Below are positions 17,767-27,096 of a stretch of DNA of 64,000 nucleotides, one piece after another. A program made the position numbers and the translations under genes. The first letter of the stretch is position 1. The number at the start of each line of letters is the position of its first letter. A model generated the notes under the pieces. That model worked only from the letters and a program-made list of their open reading frames with translations, did not search any database and was not told the origin of the DNA. Source of the DNA: Pseudothermotoga sp. (lineage in GTDB: Bacteria; Thermotogota; Thermotogae; Thermotogales; DSM-5069); contig JANXCS010000008.1 of the NCBI GenBank assembly GCA_025060105.1, positions 40,915-104,914 of the forward strand, in the 5' to 3' direction.

Positions 17767-18741
17767 CTACCTTCTTTCCAAAACGAATCTCAATTCATAC
17801 TCAGTTTTCCAAATGTCCTCACAAACTATAACCACATTCACTCTAGAAGGAAGCTGTCCCAGCTCGGGAAACTTATTCAACTTAACAATTCTACTCCCTT
17901 TGTCTGGATAGAGCTTGTAGTAAGCGGCATATCTGTACCCATCCGAGATTGAATCTTCAGTGTAGACTGCCCACACGTTGTTGAACTCGTTTGCATGTAT
18001 CTCACTGAAATTGATATGATACACTAAACTGTTGTTCAAATACAATTTCAAAGATTTCATACCGATGTTGTTCCTACCTATGATTGTCACTGCATCCAAA
18101 GCGATCTTTGGCCAATCACCTCGAAATTTGTATACTTTTCCCTCAGTGTAAGTTTGCTTCTCACCGTCTATGATCAACCCTCTCACGGTGAATCTAGCAT
18201 CTGAAGGTTTTGGAACGAGTAGAAAATCAGTGGGATCGTAATGTAAAGTTTCATCCGCGTTTCTCACCTCGAAATGGCAGTGTGGCTGAGCGGCTTCCCC
18301 AGTTTGGCCAGAATAACCCACTGTTTCCTTCGCCTTGAACCAAACAGTTCTTTCGGGAAACTCTACCACGATCCTTCTTCTTCCGAACTCGCTCACGACA
18401 CTGTTCACGATACCCCTGATCTTCTCGGAAAAATCACTGAGGTGGGCGTACAAGGTCCTCATACCATTTTCATGTTGGAGAACAACTACGTTACCGTATA
18501 TGTCATCTTCATCTATTTCCACCCGCACGAGCCATCCATCTGCTGCAGCGAGTATTGGGACACCCGCGCGCATCTGCGTTGAAAAGTCGGCGCCCATGTG
18601 AAAATGTGGACCTCTGTTTCCAGTACCTCTGAATTCACCGAAACTGGAGGTTATCAAAAGTTGGCCATCCACAGGTGGTACGAACGTGGCTAGCACGAAC
18701 ACCGGTAAGATTATCAGAACCATCAGCACTGACCTTCGCAC
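17767..18741 (-). CDS. Secreted M23 family metallopeptidase
   Basis: 324 residues with an N-terminal signal peptide (about 1-18). The M23/LytM zinc site is visible: HFHMGAD (His48, Asp52), YAHL (His100) and HCHFEV (His154, His156). The C-terminal half (about 185-324) is a beta-rich domain of unknown role. Family members cut peptidoglycan cross-bridges. Unlike the second M23 protein at 53488-54312 it has no LysM repeats. It starts at GTG with GGAGGG and overlaps hflX by 19 bp. Residues 103-130 carry an insertion within the catalytic domain. Confidence 0.85.
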   Translation of the reverse strand: MRRSVLMVLIILPVFVLATFVPPVDGQLLITSSFGEFRGTGNRGPHFHMGADFSTQMRAGVPILAAADGWLVRVEIDEDDIYGNVVVLQHENGMRTLYAHLSDFSEKIRGIVNSVVSEFGRRRIVVEFPERTVWFKAKETVGYSGQTGEAAQPHCHFEVRNADETLHYDPTDFLLVPKPSDARFTVRGLIIDGEKQTYTEGKVYKFRGDWPKIALDAVTIIGRNNIGMKSLKLYLNNSLVYHINFSEIHANEFNNVWAVYTEDSISDGYRYAAYYKLYPDKGSRIVKLNKFPELGQLPSRVNVVIVCEDIWKTEYELRFVLERR

Positions 18742-20000
18742 TCAACCATCCCTCCATCGAAAAGTGTTGCGAGTTTTTTCAGTACACTCTCACGAGCTTT
18801 TATTCTAACAACAACTCCGCCAGGAGTGTAAACACTTTCTTCAATTGTTATCTTTTCGCGGTACTTTTCTAACAGGTGTAAACGATCCAGTTTCACGAGA
18901 AGCTCCATTTCAATCTCTTCCCTTTCTAAGATTCGACAAACTTCTTTGAGGAGCACGTCTAATCCTTGACGCTTGAGGGCACTTATAAAAATTGCGCTTG
19001 GATAATCATCCAAAAGCCGCTGAAGATCTTCCTCACTGAGCAAATCAATCTTGTTGAAAACCAGCAACCGTTGAATTTGGTAAGCGTTTAGTTCGTTCAA
19101 GACTTCTTCAGCCACCTTTATTTTCTCTGAGAATTCTCTGTCCGAAGCATCCACAAGTAATATCACAAGATTTGAAAAGACGATTTCCTCTAGCGTTGAT
19201 TTGAAAGCTTCCACGATGGAGTGTGGCACTTTCCTTATGAAACCAACAGTATCTTTGAACAATACGATTCGTCCGTTCGGTAATTTCACCCGCCTCACCA
19301 CTGGCGCTAAAGTGCTGAAGAGCCTAGGACTCGCGGTGATCGAAGGATCAGCCGACAGAGCAGCCAACAAGCAAGATTTCCCAGCGTTGGTATAACCAAC
19401 TATCGACACAGTTGCAAGTTCGTTGTCTAATCTGAGCTTCCGTTGCTGCTCCCTGTTCTTTCTGATTTCATCCAATTGTTTTTTCAACGCACTTATCCTT
19501 TCGCGTATCTCCCTTCTTTTCTCTTCGAGCTTTGGTTCACCTGGTCCCCTCGTTCCGATGCCACCACCCAGTCTCGACAAACTCTTACCTTCTCCAACCA
19601 ATCTAGGCAGTTCGTACTGAAGCTGGGCGAGCTCAACTTGAAGTTTTCCTTCCTTCGTGGTGGCATGGCGTGCAAAAACGTCCAGAATGATCTGCGTTCT
19701 ATCCCTTACAGGAACTTTGAGAATTTTCTCCAAGTTTTTGACTTGGAGTGGGGTGAGTTCACTGTCAACCACGACGTAATCGATCTTCATTCGCTCGACT
19801 TTCTCGACGAGGGATTCTACTTTGCCTCGGCCAAGATAAAAGCGCGAGTCAGGGAACTCGCGCTTCTGCTTTACAATTTCCTCAACCTTCACTCCCAGGT
19901 TGGACAGAAGATCGATCAATTCTTCACAAGACGGGCTATCGCTATCTATTGTGAGCATCAAAACTCTCTTAAAATCTGTAGTTTCACTCGTCCGCACCAT
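18723..20000 (-). CDS. hflX: GTPase HflX
   Basis: 425 residues. The HflX N-terminal domain (about 10-150) includes DVFARHATTKEGKLQVELAQ. The glycine-rich linker GGGIGTRGPGEPKLE is family specific. A coiled coil runs about 158-190. The G domain has G1 GYTNAGKS (202-209), DTVGFIRKVPH as G3 and FNKIDLL as G4. It is a ribosome-splitting, stress-linked GTPase on the 50S subunit. The gene follows hfq with an overlap, preserving the miaA-hfq-hflX order known from Proteobacteria. Confidence 0.95.
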   Translation of the reverse strand: MVRTSETTDFKRVLMLTIDSDSPSCEELIDLLSNLGVKVEEIVKQKREFPDSRFYLGRGKVESLVEKVERMKIDYVVVDSELTPLQVKNLEKILKVPVRDRTQIILDVFARHATTKEGKLQVELAQLQYELPRLVGEGKSLSRLGGGIGTRGPGEPKLEEKRREIRERISALKKQLDEIRKNREQQRKLRLDNELATVSIVGYTNAGKSCLLAALSADPSITASPRLFSTLAPVVRRVKLPNGRIVLFKDTVGFIRKVPHSIVEAFKSTLEEIVFSNLVILLVDASDREFSEKIKVAEEVLNELNAYQIQRLLVFNKIDLLSEEDLQRLLDDYPSAIFISALKRQGLDVLLKEVCRILEREEIEMELLVKLDRLHLLEKYREKITIEESVYTPGGVVVRIKARESVLKKLATLFDGGMVECEGQC

Positions 20001-20262
20001 CAGACTGTCCTTGCTGGGCTTCCTCCTTCTCCTTCTGCTCCGTCTTCACGAGCTTAACAAAAGACGTTGGCATAATCGTACTTATGGCGTGTTTGTAAAT
20101 GAGACTCTGTTGATTTTCATTTTCAAGAAGAATGGTGTAACTGTCGAAGGAACGAATAATGCCCTTGGTTTGAAACCCATTGACCAAGTAGACTTTTACC
20201 TCGACTTTATTCGTGCGCAGAGTGTTCAAAAATCTGTCTTGAAGGTTGAACTTTTCAGCCAT
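19984..20262 (-). CDS. hfq: RNA chaperone Hfq
   Basis: 92 residues. The Sm1 region opens NLQDRFLNTLR and the Sm2 motif is YKHAIST, both diagnostic. A short charged tail (about 70-92, rich in Glu, Gln and Lys) follows. It forms hexamers that bind U-rich and A-rich RNA. The gene lies 18 bp after miaA, with GGGGGG and AGAGG upstream of the ATG. Confidence 0.96.
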   Translation of the reverse strand: MAEKFNLQDRFLNTLRTNKVEVKVYLVNGFQTKGIIRSFDSYTILLENENQQSLIYKHAISTIMPTSFVKLVKTEQKEKEEAQQGQSDGADE

Positions 20263-20280
20263 CCTCTAGACCCCCCAACA

Positions 20281-21192
20281 TCATCGTAGATTTTTATATA
20301 CGCATTCTCTCGCTAAAGAAACGAGTTTCTCAACTATTCCCTCATTGTTTGCATCTAGCCAGATCGCATCTTTGTACCTTCTGAACCATATGAGTTGTCT
20401 TCGGGCAAAATGGCGAGTGTTGAGCTTGATTTTTTCCACCATTCGTTCAAAGGTCTCGGTTCCTTCGAGATACTCGATGACCTCTCGATAACCAATTGTT
20501 TTCAAAGCGTTCAAATCTTTTGAGTACCCTCTGTCGAGCAAAGCTTTAACTTCCTCGATCAGCCCGTTTTTCATCATTTTTTCTACTCTCATGTTGATTC
20601 TATCATAAAGTTCTTGTCGATCTCTCGTCAGAACAACGATCACGAATTTCCCTGCAGGCTGAGCGCTCTTCCAAAGCTCCGAGATGGTCTTCCCAGTTTT
20701 GAGCCAAACTTCAAGAGCTCTCACGGTCCTTTTCAGATCATTGATGTGTATTTTCCTTGCCACTTCAGGGTCTATCTTTTCAAGCCATCTTCTGAGTGAA
20801 CCAGGTTGTTGGTTTTCTTTGAGCATCAACTGTTGTCTCAACTTTTCATCGCGAGGTACTCCATCGAATATACCCCTCACCAATGCGTCCACATAAAGCC
20901 CTGTACCTCCAACCAACAGGGGTATTTTCCCCTTTTGCTTGACCCTCTCAACAGCTTGCAAAGCATCGTTTCTGAAGTTATAAACGCTGTAGTACTCATC
21001 CGGATAGATCAGATCGATCAAATGGTGAAATACCACTTCTCTCTCATGAAGTGTCGGTTTGGCTGTCCCTATATCCATGAGCTTGTATATCTGCCTCGAG
21101 TCAACTGAAACGATCTCTGCACCGATACGGAGAGCGACTTCTATAGCGATGGCAGTTTTTCCAACACCAGTTGGGCCAGTCAGTATCATCAT
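20281..21192 (-). CDS. miaA: tRNA dimethylallyltransferase MiaA
   Basis: 303 residues. P-loop [10 protein letters not shown] is near the N-terminus, then IVSVDSRQIYKLMDIGTAKP and PLLVGGTGLYVDALVRG. The C-terminal RHFARRQLIWFR motif lies near residue 270. It adds a dimethylallyl group to A37 of tRNAs reading UNN codons. The start overlaps the preceding methyltransferase stop by 4 bp. Confidence 0.95.
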   Translation of the reverse strand: MMILTGPTGVGKTAIAIEVALRIGAEIVSVDSRQIYKLMDIGTAKPTLHEREVVFHHLIDLIYPDEYYSVYNFRNDALQAVERVKQKGKIPLLVGGTGLYVDALVRGIFDGVPRDEKLRQQLMLKENQQPGSLRRWLEKIDPEVARKIHINDLKRTVRALEVWLKTGKTISELWKSAQPAGKFVIVVLTRDRQELYDRINMRVEKMMKNGLIEEVKALLDRGYSKDLNALKTIGYREVIEYLEGTETFERMVEKIKLNTRHFARRQLIWFRRYKDAIWLDANNEGIVEKLVSLARECVYKNLR

Positions 21193-21959
21193 TTCTTATT
21201 GATCACTCCATACAAAACTTGACTCTTCTTACTACCAGTTATCATGTCCACTTTGATTCTCTCAAACATAGAATCTTTTGCGTGTGCTTTCAAAACAACT
21301 TTTTTTCGAGCAACTCGGATCATCTCCCTAACGTCCGCGCCTGTCACAGTAGCATAGACAGCGAAAGGTCTCAATGGGTTCATAGAAGAAGATTCGTACA
21401 CAGGATTCTCGAACATTGGATCACAGTAAACGATATCGAAGAATCCGTCGGGACAGCTCGAAAGGTAGGTTCTGAAATCACAGTTTAAAAGTTCTATTTT
21501 TGACATAGCGATATTTATCCATTCTTCTTTATCTCTGTAAGTTTTCAAACCCTCTCTCACAACTATGTATATGGGCACCGAAGCCTCTAAACCCAAAATT
21601 CTACCTTCACGAAGAAAGCCAGCCATGAGTATTGCCTCGGCTCCAAGTCCAAAGGTTGTATCCAAGATGAGTTCATCACCCTTCAAACCGAGACACTCTA
21701 TGAGGTGATCTTTCAATCCTTTTTTTATGTTCCTCATCCTCACCTTTGCGGTGGATGGATGAAAGAACAGCGAACCATTTTTATATTTCACAACGATTCT
21801 GTCAGACTCAACAACGTAGCAGTAATCATCTCCAACGAAGCTCAGGAGGTTTGAATGATTTTTGCGCGAGAGGTATGGTAATCCCAGTTCTTCTGCTAAT
21901 CTTCTAGCTTTCAAAACTTGTTCTTTTGCTGGCTTATGAGATGTTGTGACGAAGATCAT
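21189..21959 (-). CDS. Class I SAM-dependent methyltransferase, RsmJ-like
   Basis: 256 residues. Rossmann-type motif I LILDTTFGLGAEAILMA lies near residue 96 and motif IV-like IVYCDPMFENP near 180. The DxxxGLGxxA plus CDPMF pairing resembles the RsmJ (16S rRNA m2G1516) group, but the N-terminal 90 residues differ, so the target (rRNA or other) is not assigned. It starts at ATG with AAGGAG and overlaps both neighbours by 4 bp. Confidence 0.75.
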   Translation of the reverse strand: MIFVTTSHKPAKEQVLKARRLAEELGLPYLSRKNHSNLLSFVGDDYCYVVESDRIVVKYKNGSLFFHPSTAKVRMRNIKKGLKDHLIECLGLKGDELILDTTFGLGAEAILMAGFLREGRILGLEASVPIYIVVREGLKTYRDKEEWINIAMSKIELLNCDFRTYLSSCPDGFFDIVYCDPMFENPVYESSSMNPLRPFAVYATVTGADVREMIRVARKKVVLKAHAKDSMFERIKVDMITGSKKSQVLYGVINKK

Positions 21960-22171
21960 CGCGGTTTGTTCTCCTTCAACACGTTGACTTCCTTCGCCAA
22001 TTCTTCGACCTGCTTTAATAGACTGTCTCTTCTTTCCACAAGTTCAGCATTCTTCTTCGTTTCAACGACAAGATGCAGGCAAAATCCAGCCCACAGGAAC
22101 ATTATGACAAAAAAAGTTACAATCATCACCTTTCCTATGAAATTATCGCGACGTCTTTTTAAGTGTTTCAT
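21956..22171 (-). CDS. Small FtsB/DivIC-like membrane coiled-coil protein
   Basis: 71 residues: a basic N-terminus (KHLKRRRDN), one membrane segment at about residues 14-33, then a charged heptad-like coil to the end (VVETKKNAELVERRDSLLKQ and onward). This is the FtsB/FtsL/DivIC layout of small division proteins, with the coil outside the cytoplasm. Sequence identity to that family is weak at this length, so a division role is inference. The gene overlaps the methyltransferase gene by 4 bp. Confidence 0.65.
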   Translation of the reverse strand: MKHLKRRRDNFIGKVMIVTFFVIMFLWAGFCLHLVVETKKNAELVERRDSLLKQVEELAKEVNVLKENKPR

Positions 22172-22181
22172 ACACCATTCC

Positions 22182-24416
22182 TCATTTCAAGCCTGTACGA
22201 GCGATACCCTGAACAAAATATCGTTGTGTGAGCAAGAACAAAATCAATATGGGAAGAATCGAGAAAGTTGCCGCGGCCATGAGTAAATTGTAAACTGTGC
22301 CCACATCCGTACTGAAAGTTTGCAGCCCCACAGGCAGTGTTCTGAACTTATCTTTGTTCGTCACAATGAGCACCCACAGAAAAGCGTTCCAACTTCCCAC
22401 AAATTTCAAAAGTGCTGCGGTCACTATCGCCGGTTTCGAAAGAGGCACCACGATTGTCCAAAGAAACTTCCAATGAGAACAACCATCTATCTTTGCCGCG
22501 TCCTGAAGCTCCTTTGGTAGGACCAAAAAGTGTTGTCTCAGCAGAAAGATTGCGAAAACACTGACAATCCAAGGAATTATGAGAGCATAGTACGTATCGA
22601 TCCAACCTAACTTTGAAATTGTGATGAAATTGGGCACCAGTAATACTTCTCCTGGTATCATCATTGTGCTCAGAAAAACTGCAAAGACGATATTCTTTCC
22701 TGGAAAATTCATCAAAGCGAAAGCGTAAGCAGCCATCGCGCAGAGAACGATCTCCGCGAGTGTCGTCACCGTCGAAACGAAAACAGTGTTGAAGTAATAG
22801 ATTCCAAAAGGTGCGCTTTTCCAAGCTGAAACGTAGTTGTGAAAAACGTTCCCAAGCATTTCTTTGAAAGTATAATCGACGCGCACAATGTAACGCTCAT
22901 CTTCTAAGTACACAGGATGAACGTCTTTCAGGACAAGTTCGATCGTTTGGTTGCGTTTCAATCTTACTTCTTCCACAAAATCTGGAGCGCTAATAAGCTC
23001 CATCAAACTTTGAGTTCTAGAAAGAGCAGCCCTCAATTGACTTATTGTCTCTATCTCTTCACAAACATCCTGAAACGCCTTGAAAAATTCCTGCTCATTC
23101 AATCCAAAAGCCAACTGTTCCAACTTGCTCAAGGTAACCTTCGAGGCTACAGAGTCATCCTGTTGCAACCACTGCTTCAATTGCGAAAAGTCTTCAAACA
23201 TTCGAAAGTTCAACGCTTTAGGTTTCAAAAGATTCAAGAACTGTGAAGCACTCTGTTTCAACTGTTGCGTATAGATCCTAACGTTTTCAACGCCGAGCGA
23301 TTCCAATTTGGAATAAAATCTTTCATCGATCCTCTTCTCAACTCTCTCCACGAGACCTTCAAGCGGGCCTTTCAATTCCTCAGCCACAGCGATTTCCAAA
23401 TCTCTCCGAATGTTCATTCGTTGCATCATAGATGAAAACACGTTTTTTCTCGCTCTTTCACTCATGAACTTGAATTTCACTTCAGATGATTCGACAGCTT
23501 CTCGTTGTACAGACTGGAAGAAATTGTGTACAAAAAGGTAGGTTCCGATTCTGTCAATAACTGTTTCTATCGGATCTATGACTCTTTGCTCGTACAGTCG
23601 GATCACGGGATTATTCCTAACAGATTCACTCAAAGCATTCGCCGAAAGTTGTTCGAGTGAATTTTTCAACAACTTCAAGAGAACCTCTAACTCAGTGAGG
23701 TCCAAAATCGCTTTCTTACCTTTTCTGAACATCGTTACGGAGGAAACAATCTCGGCACAAATTTTCTTGGCTGACTCAACGAAGTTCAGAAACTGAGATC
23801 TGTATTCCTCTGGAATCCTGGTGACATATCGTGACAAAATTTCGATCTGTTCAACAGCAGTGTTGATCGTTTTCTCGACAAGATCGATGTAATTTCGCCG
23901 ATCAAGATAAGCATCTTTTCCATGCAAATACAAAGCAAAAAATTTGCTGAAAAATTCTTCTGCGTCGATGCTCTCATCCAAAAGTTGCAGTACTTCTTTT
24001 TGCTTGGTTGTTTCTCTCAGTTTATTCGCAAATTCTCCGAAAACATCACTGTCAAGTTTTCCACGGAAGAATTTCGCATCGGGTGGGAAAGAGACAGTTA
24101 CGGTACCTCTGTGAACAGGATCGTCGTCTATTTGAATCCGTAGCACATTTTGTTCGAGCTCTTGTTGCAGAAGCACGAGCGCTTCTCTCAATGTCAACCC
24201 TTTCCAGTCTAAGCCACCCATGGAAACTCGAGAAACGTTGTTCTTCACATACCAAGTTCTAGAAAAATTCTTACTGGTCCAGATGGGAGGCCACCTCTCT
24301 ACTTCGCTTCGCGTTTTAAAAGAGGTGGATACCATCCATGCGAAAGGCATGATCATAACAATTGCCCCTACAGAGAGCAAAAAATATATCACAAAACTCT
24401 TAAATAAGCGCCGCAC
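22182..24416 (-). CDS. MalG-like ABC transporter permease with a very large insertion
   Basis: About 744 residues, versus about 280 for a normal MalG/MsmG permease. The first membrane segment (about 8-30, ending FAWMVSTSFKTRSE) and the C-terminal part (about 540-744: NTVFVSTVTTLAEIVLCAM, EAA loop ELQDAAKIDGCSHWKFLWTIVVP, end IARTGLK) are ordinary MalG. Between them lie about 480 extra residues, mainly helical, rich in Leu, Glu and Lys with heptad-like stretches, placed in the first extracytoplasmic loop. The start chosen is GTG (24414-24416) with GAGGTG 6 bp upstream. No binding protein or ATPase gene is adjacent. A carbohydrate substrate is expected from the family but not shown. Confidence 0.85.
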   Translation of the reverse strand: MRRLFKSFVIYFLLSVGAIVMIMPFAWMVSTSFKTRSEVERWPPIWTSKNFSRTWYVKNNVSRVSMGGLDWKGLTLREALVLLQQELEQNVLRIQIDDDPVHRGTVTVSFPPDAKFFRGKLDSDVFGEFANKLRETTKQKEVLQLLDESIDAEEFFSKFFALYLHGKDAYLDRRNYIDLVEKTINTAVEQIEILSRYVTRIPEEYRSQFLNFVESAKKICAEIVSSVTMFRKGKKAILDLTELEVLLKLLKNSLEQLSANALSESVRNNPVIRLYEQRVIDPIETVIDRIGTYLFVHNFFQSVQREAVESSEVKFKFMSERARKNVFSSMMQRMNIRRDLEIAVAEELKGPLEGLVERVEKRIDERFYSKLESLGVENVRIYTQQLKQSASQFLNLLKPKALNFRMFEDFSQLKQWLQQDDSVASKVTLSKLEQLAFGLNEQEFFKAFQDVCEEIETISQLRAALSRTQSLMELISAPDFVEEVRLKRNQTIELVLKDVHPVYLEDERYIVRVDYTFKEMLGNVFHNYVSAWKSAPFGIYYFNTVFVSTVTTLAEIVLCAMAAYAFALMNFPGKNIVFAVFLSTMMIPGEVLLVPNFITISKLGWIDTYYALIIPWIVSVFAIFLLRQHFLVLPKELQDAAKIDGCSHWKFLWTIVVPLSKPAIVTAALLKFVGSWNAFLWVLIVTNKDKFRTLPVGLQTFSTDVGTVYNLLMAAATFSILPILILFLLTQRYFVQGIARTGLK

Positions 24417-24426
24417 TTTCTTCACC

Positions 24427-25674
24427 TCATGACACGTACTCCACAACGTTTCTACCCACACGGAATTGAATCAATGTGAAAATCAAAATTATAGCGAACA
24501 ATACGTATGCAGCAGCACACGCAATACCCATTCTCTGTTGCACATAGAATCTATCGAAAACATAGTAAACCATTGTTAGACCACTGTTGTTGTATGGTCC
24601 TGGTAAACCACTGTAAAGAACATAAACCTCTGTAAAAACTTTGAACGCATTTATCAATGAAACGATGAGCAAAAAGAACGTTGTGGGACTGAGAAGTGGC
24701 CAAGTTATATGGAGAAATTTTTGCCAGCTGCTGGCGCCATCAACCTCGGCTGCTTCGTAGTAGGATCGATCTATGCTCTGTAATCCTGCAAGGAAGATCA
24801 CCGCATCGTAACCCACAGTCCTCCATATGGACACTATCGCTACAGTGGGTATCGTCCAGCGTTCATCTTTCAGCCAAGCTATCTTTTGAATGTTGAAGAA
24901 CGACAAAAAGTAGTTCAAAAGACCGTAAGCATCATCAAAGATCCATCTCCAAACGAGTGAAATGGCAACTATGGATGTCACGAACGGCACAAAGTACGCG
25001 GTTCTGAAGAATGCTCGAAGTTTTATGTTTGTGTTCAACAACAACGCGATCGCCAAAGCTAAAGCGATCGTGATGGGAACACTGAGGACAACATAATAAA
25101 GTGTATTGAACATCGCTTTGATGAACAAATTTCGGTCACGACCTTCCAGCAAAAAATTCACAATCGTGTAGAAACGAGCATCAAACGCGAGCATCAACGT
25201 TGTCGAACCAATCGCTGCTGCAACTAGCCCATACAAATGTTTAGAAATATACTGGTGAAACTTTGAAACAGTGATCACTAACAACAGTATCGAGATGCCA
25301 ACTGCAATTATGCGAACCAGTTGGAAATTCAAAAAATACGCAATAGAAGTTGTGAAAAGCAACAACCAGGGCAAAATGTTCCTCCTAAAGATGCTGTACA
25401 ATGCGATCACGAAGCAAGTGGACATAGCAACCAAAAAAACCGTCCAGAGTAAAGCTTCAAGAAAGCTGTGACTCATTGGTGGAAAGAATCTGAAAATCTC
25501 TCTATAGTTTTCAAATCCAGCAAAGACTGGATTCCTCATGTTTTTGAAATCCCATCTGAAAAAGCTCAGAACGAACGAGAAAGCAACGGGCCAGAACACG
25601 AACGTGCCTAAGATCAAGAATGAGGGTATTAGAAACAAATAAGCTAGTATTGCTTCTCGAACTTTACCCTTCAC
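24427..25674 (-). CDS. MalF-like ABC transporter permease with extra membrane segments
   Basis: About 415 residues, versus about 295 for typical UgpA/MsmF permeases. The N-terminal part (LIPSFLILGTFVFWPV, then FAGFENYREIF) and the C-terminal core (TLYYVVLSVPITIALALAIALLLN, EAA loop SYYEAAEVDGASSWQKFLHITWPLL) are standard. Residues about 75-175 hold an added block with about four hydrophobic segments. The start chosen is GTG 25672-25674 behind AAGGTGG. A GTG five codons upstream overlaps the hslU stop. It forms a heterodimer with the MalG-like protein encoded 10 bp downstream. Confidence 0.85.
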   Translation of the reverse strand: MKGKVREAILAYLFLIPSFLILGTFVFWPVAFSFVLSFFRWDFKNMRNPVFAGFENYREIFRFFPPMSHSFLEALLWTVFLVAMSTCFVIALYSIFRRNILPWLLLFTTSIAYFLNFQLVRIIAVGISILLLVITVSKFHQYISKHLYGLVAAAIGSTTLMLAFDARFYTIVNFLLEGRDRNLFIKAMFNTLYYVVLSVPITIALALAIALLLNTNIKLRAFFRTAYFVPFVTSIVAISLVWRWIFDDAYGLLNYFLSFFNIQKIAWLKDERWTIPTVAIVSIWRTVGYDAVIFLAGLQSIDRSYYEAAEVDGASSWQKFLHITWPLLSPTTFFLLIVSLINAFKVFTEVYVLYSGLPGPYNNSGLTMVYYVFDRFYVQQRMGIACAAAYVLFAIILIFTLIQFRVGRNVVEYVS

Positions 25675-25685
25675 TGAGCCCACCT

Positions 25686-27074
25686 TCACAGTATGTACGA
25701 GCTCAAATCTTCATCGGCAGCTATGGCTCCGATCTTTTCCCTCACGTACTTCGCATCGACGAGGATTTTCTTTTCTGAAACCTCCGGAGCCTCGAAGGCG
25801 ACGTCTTCGAGAACCTTCTCCACCACGGTGTACAACCTTCTGGCTCCTATATTTTCAAGTCTTTGGTTGAGATCGTAAGCGATCTTGGCTATCTCTTCTA
25901 CACCATCTTGGGTGAAGATTAATTCCACACCTTCGGTCGCTAAGAGCGCTTGATATTGCTTTGTAATTGCATTTTCAGGCTCTGTGAGGATCCTAACGAA
26001 GTCCTTCTGCGTTAACGGTGAGAGTTCCACTCTTATTGGGAATCTACCCTGCAACTCTGGTATGAGGTCTGAAGGTTTGCTCATGTGGAATGCACCAGAA
26101 CCTATGAAAAGTATGTAATCTGTTCTGACAGGTCCATATTTCGTCATTATCGTGGTACCTTCGACGATTGGAAGCAAATCTCTTTGAACACCCTGTCTTG
26201 AAACGTCAGGACCGACACCAGACGACTTGATGGCTATCTTGTCAAGTTCGTCTATGAAGATGATACCTCTGTTTTGAGCTCTATCGAGCGCTTCTTGAAC
26301 AGCTTTGTCCATGTCTATGAGTTTCTCTGCTTCGATGGGCAGCAAAACTTTACGAGCCTCAGCAACTGTGAGCCTTTTTCTCTGTTTCGTCTTCGGCAGC
26401 AGATTTCCAAGCATGTTACTTAAATCTATACCGAGATCCTCAAGCTCTGCAGAACCTACGATGCCCATAAAAGGAGTGGCCTCTTTTTCCACCTCAACCT
26501 CAATCAATTCATTCTCGAGCTCACCACTCCTCAGTTTCTGTCTCATCTCTTCACGCCTTTGTCTGATCAACTTTCTTTCTTCCAAACTCTGCTGAGGTTG
26601 CTGTTGTATACCGAAAAGTCCCATGAGACCCACCGATTGAGGTTTTTTACTGTCTGGAACGAGAGCATCCAAGATCCTCTCTTCCACCATCATTTCGGCT
26701 TTCTCTTTGACTTGTTCCATCATCTCTTTCTTGACCATGTTAACACTTATCTCCACCAAATCGCGTATCATTGATTCAACGTTTTTACCAACATAACCTA
26801 TTTCTGTGAATCTTGTTGCTTCAACCTTCAGAAATGGTGAACCCGAAAGCTGTGCCAGCCTCCTCGCTATCTCTGTCTTTCCAACCCCAGTCGGACCAAT
26901 CATGAGTATGTTCTTCGGGAGCACCTCTTTTTGCCATTTCTCAGGCAACTTCTGCCTCCTTATGCGATTCCTTATGGCTATAGCGACAGCGCGCTTGGCT
27001 TGATATTGACCAACTATGTACTTATCGAGTTCTGCGACGATCTGCTTCGGTGTGAGTTCATCAAAATTCACCAC
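25686..27074 (-). CDS. hslU: ATP-dependent protease ATPase subunit HslU
   Basis: 462 residues. Walker [10 protein letters not shown] (60-68). The I domain (about 115-240) is helical and charged. Walker B is [11 protein letters not shown]. The C-terminal tail DLSSYIL fits the HslU tail that docks into HslV. It unfolds substrates for HslV. It follows hslV by 22 bp. Confidence 0.96.
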   Translation of the reverse strand: MVNFDELTPKQIVAELDKYIVGQYQAKRAVAIAIRNRIRRQKLPEKWQKEVLPKNILMIGPTGVGKTEIARRLAQLSGSPFLKVEATRFTEIGYVGKNVESMIRDLVEISVNMVKKEMMEQVKEKAEMMVEERILDALVPDSKKPQSVGLMGLFGIQQQPQQSLEERKLIRQRREEMRQKLRSGELENELIEVEVEKEATPFMGIVGSAELEDLGIDLSNMLGNLLPKTKQRKRLTVAEARKVLLPIEAEKLIDMDKAVQEALDRAQNRGIIFIDELDKIAIKSSGVGPDVSRQGVQRDLLPIVEGTTIMTKYGPVRTDYILFIGSGAFHMSKPSDLIPELQGRFPIRVELSPLTQKDFVRILTEPENAITKQYQALLATEGVELIFTQDGVEEIAKIAYDLNQRLENIGARRLYTVVEKVLEDVAFEAPEVSEKKILVDAKYVREKIGAIAADEDLSSYIL

Positions 27075-27096
27075 TCTGCCTCACTCCTCTACGAAT

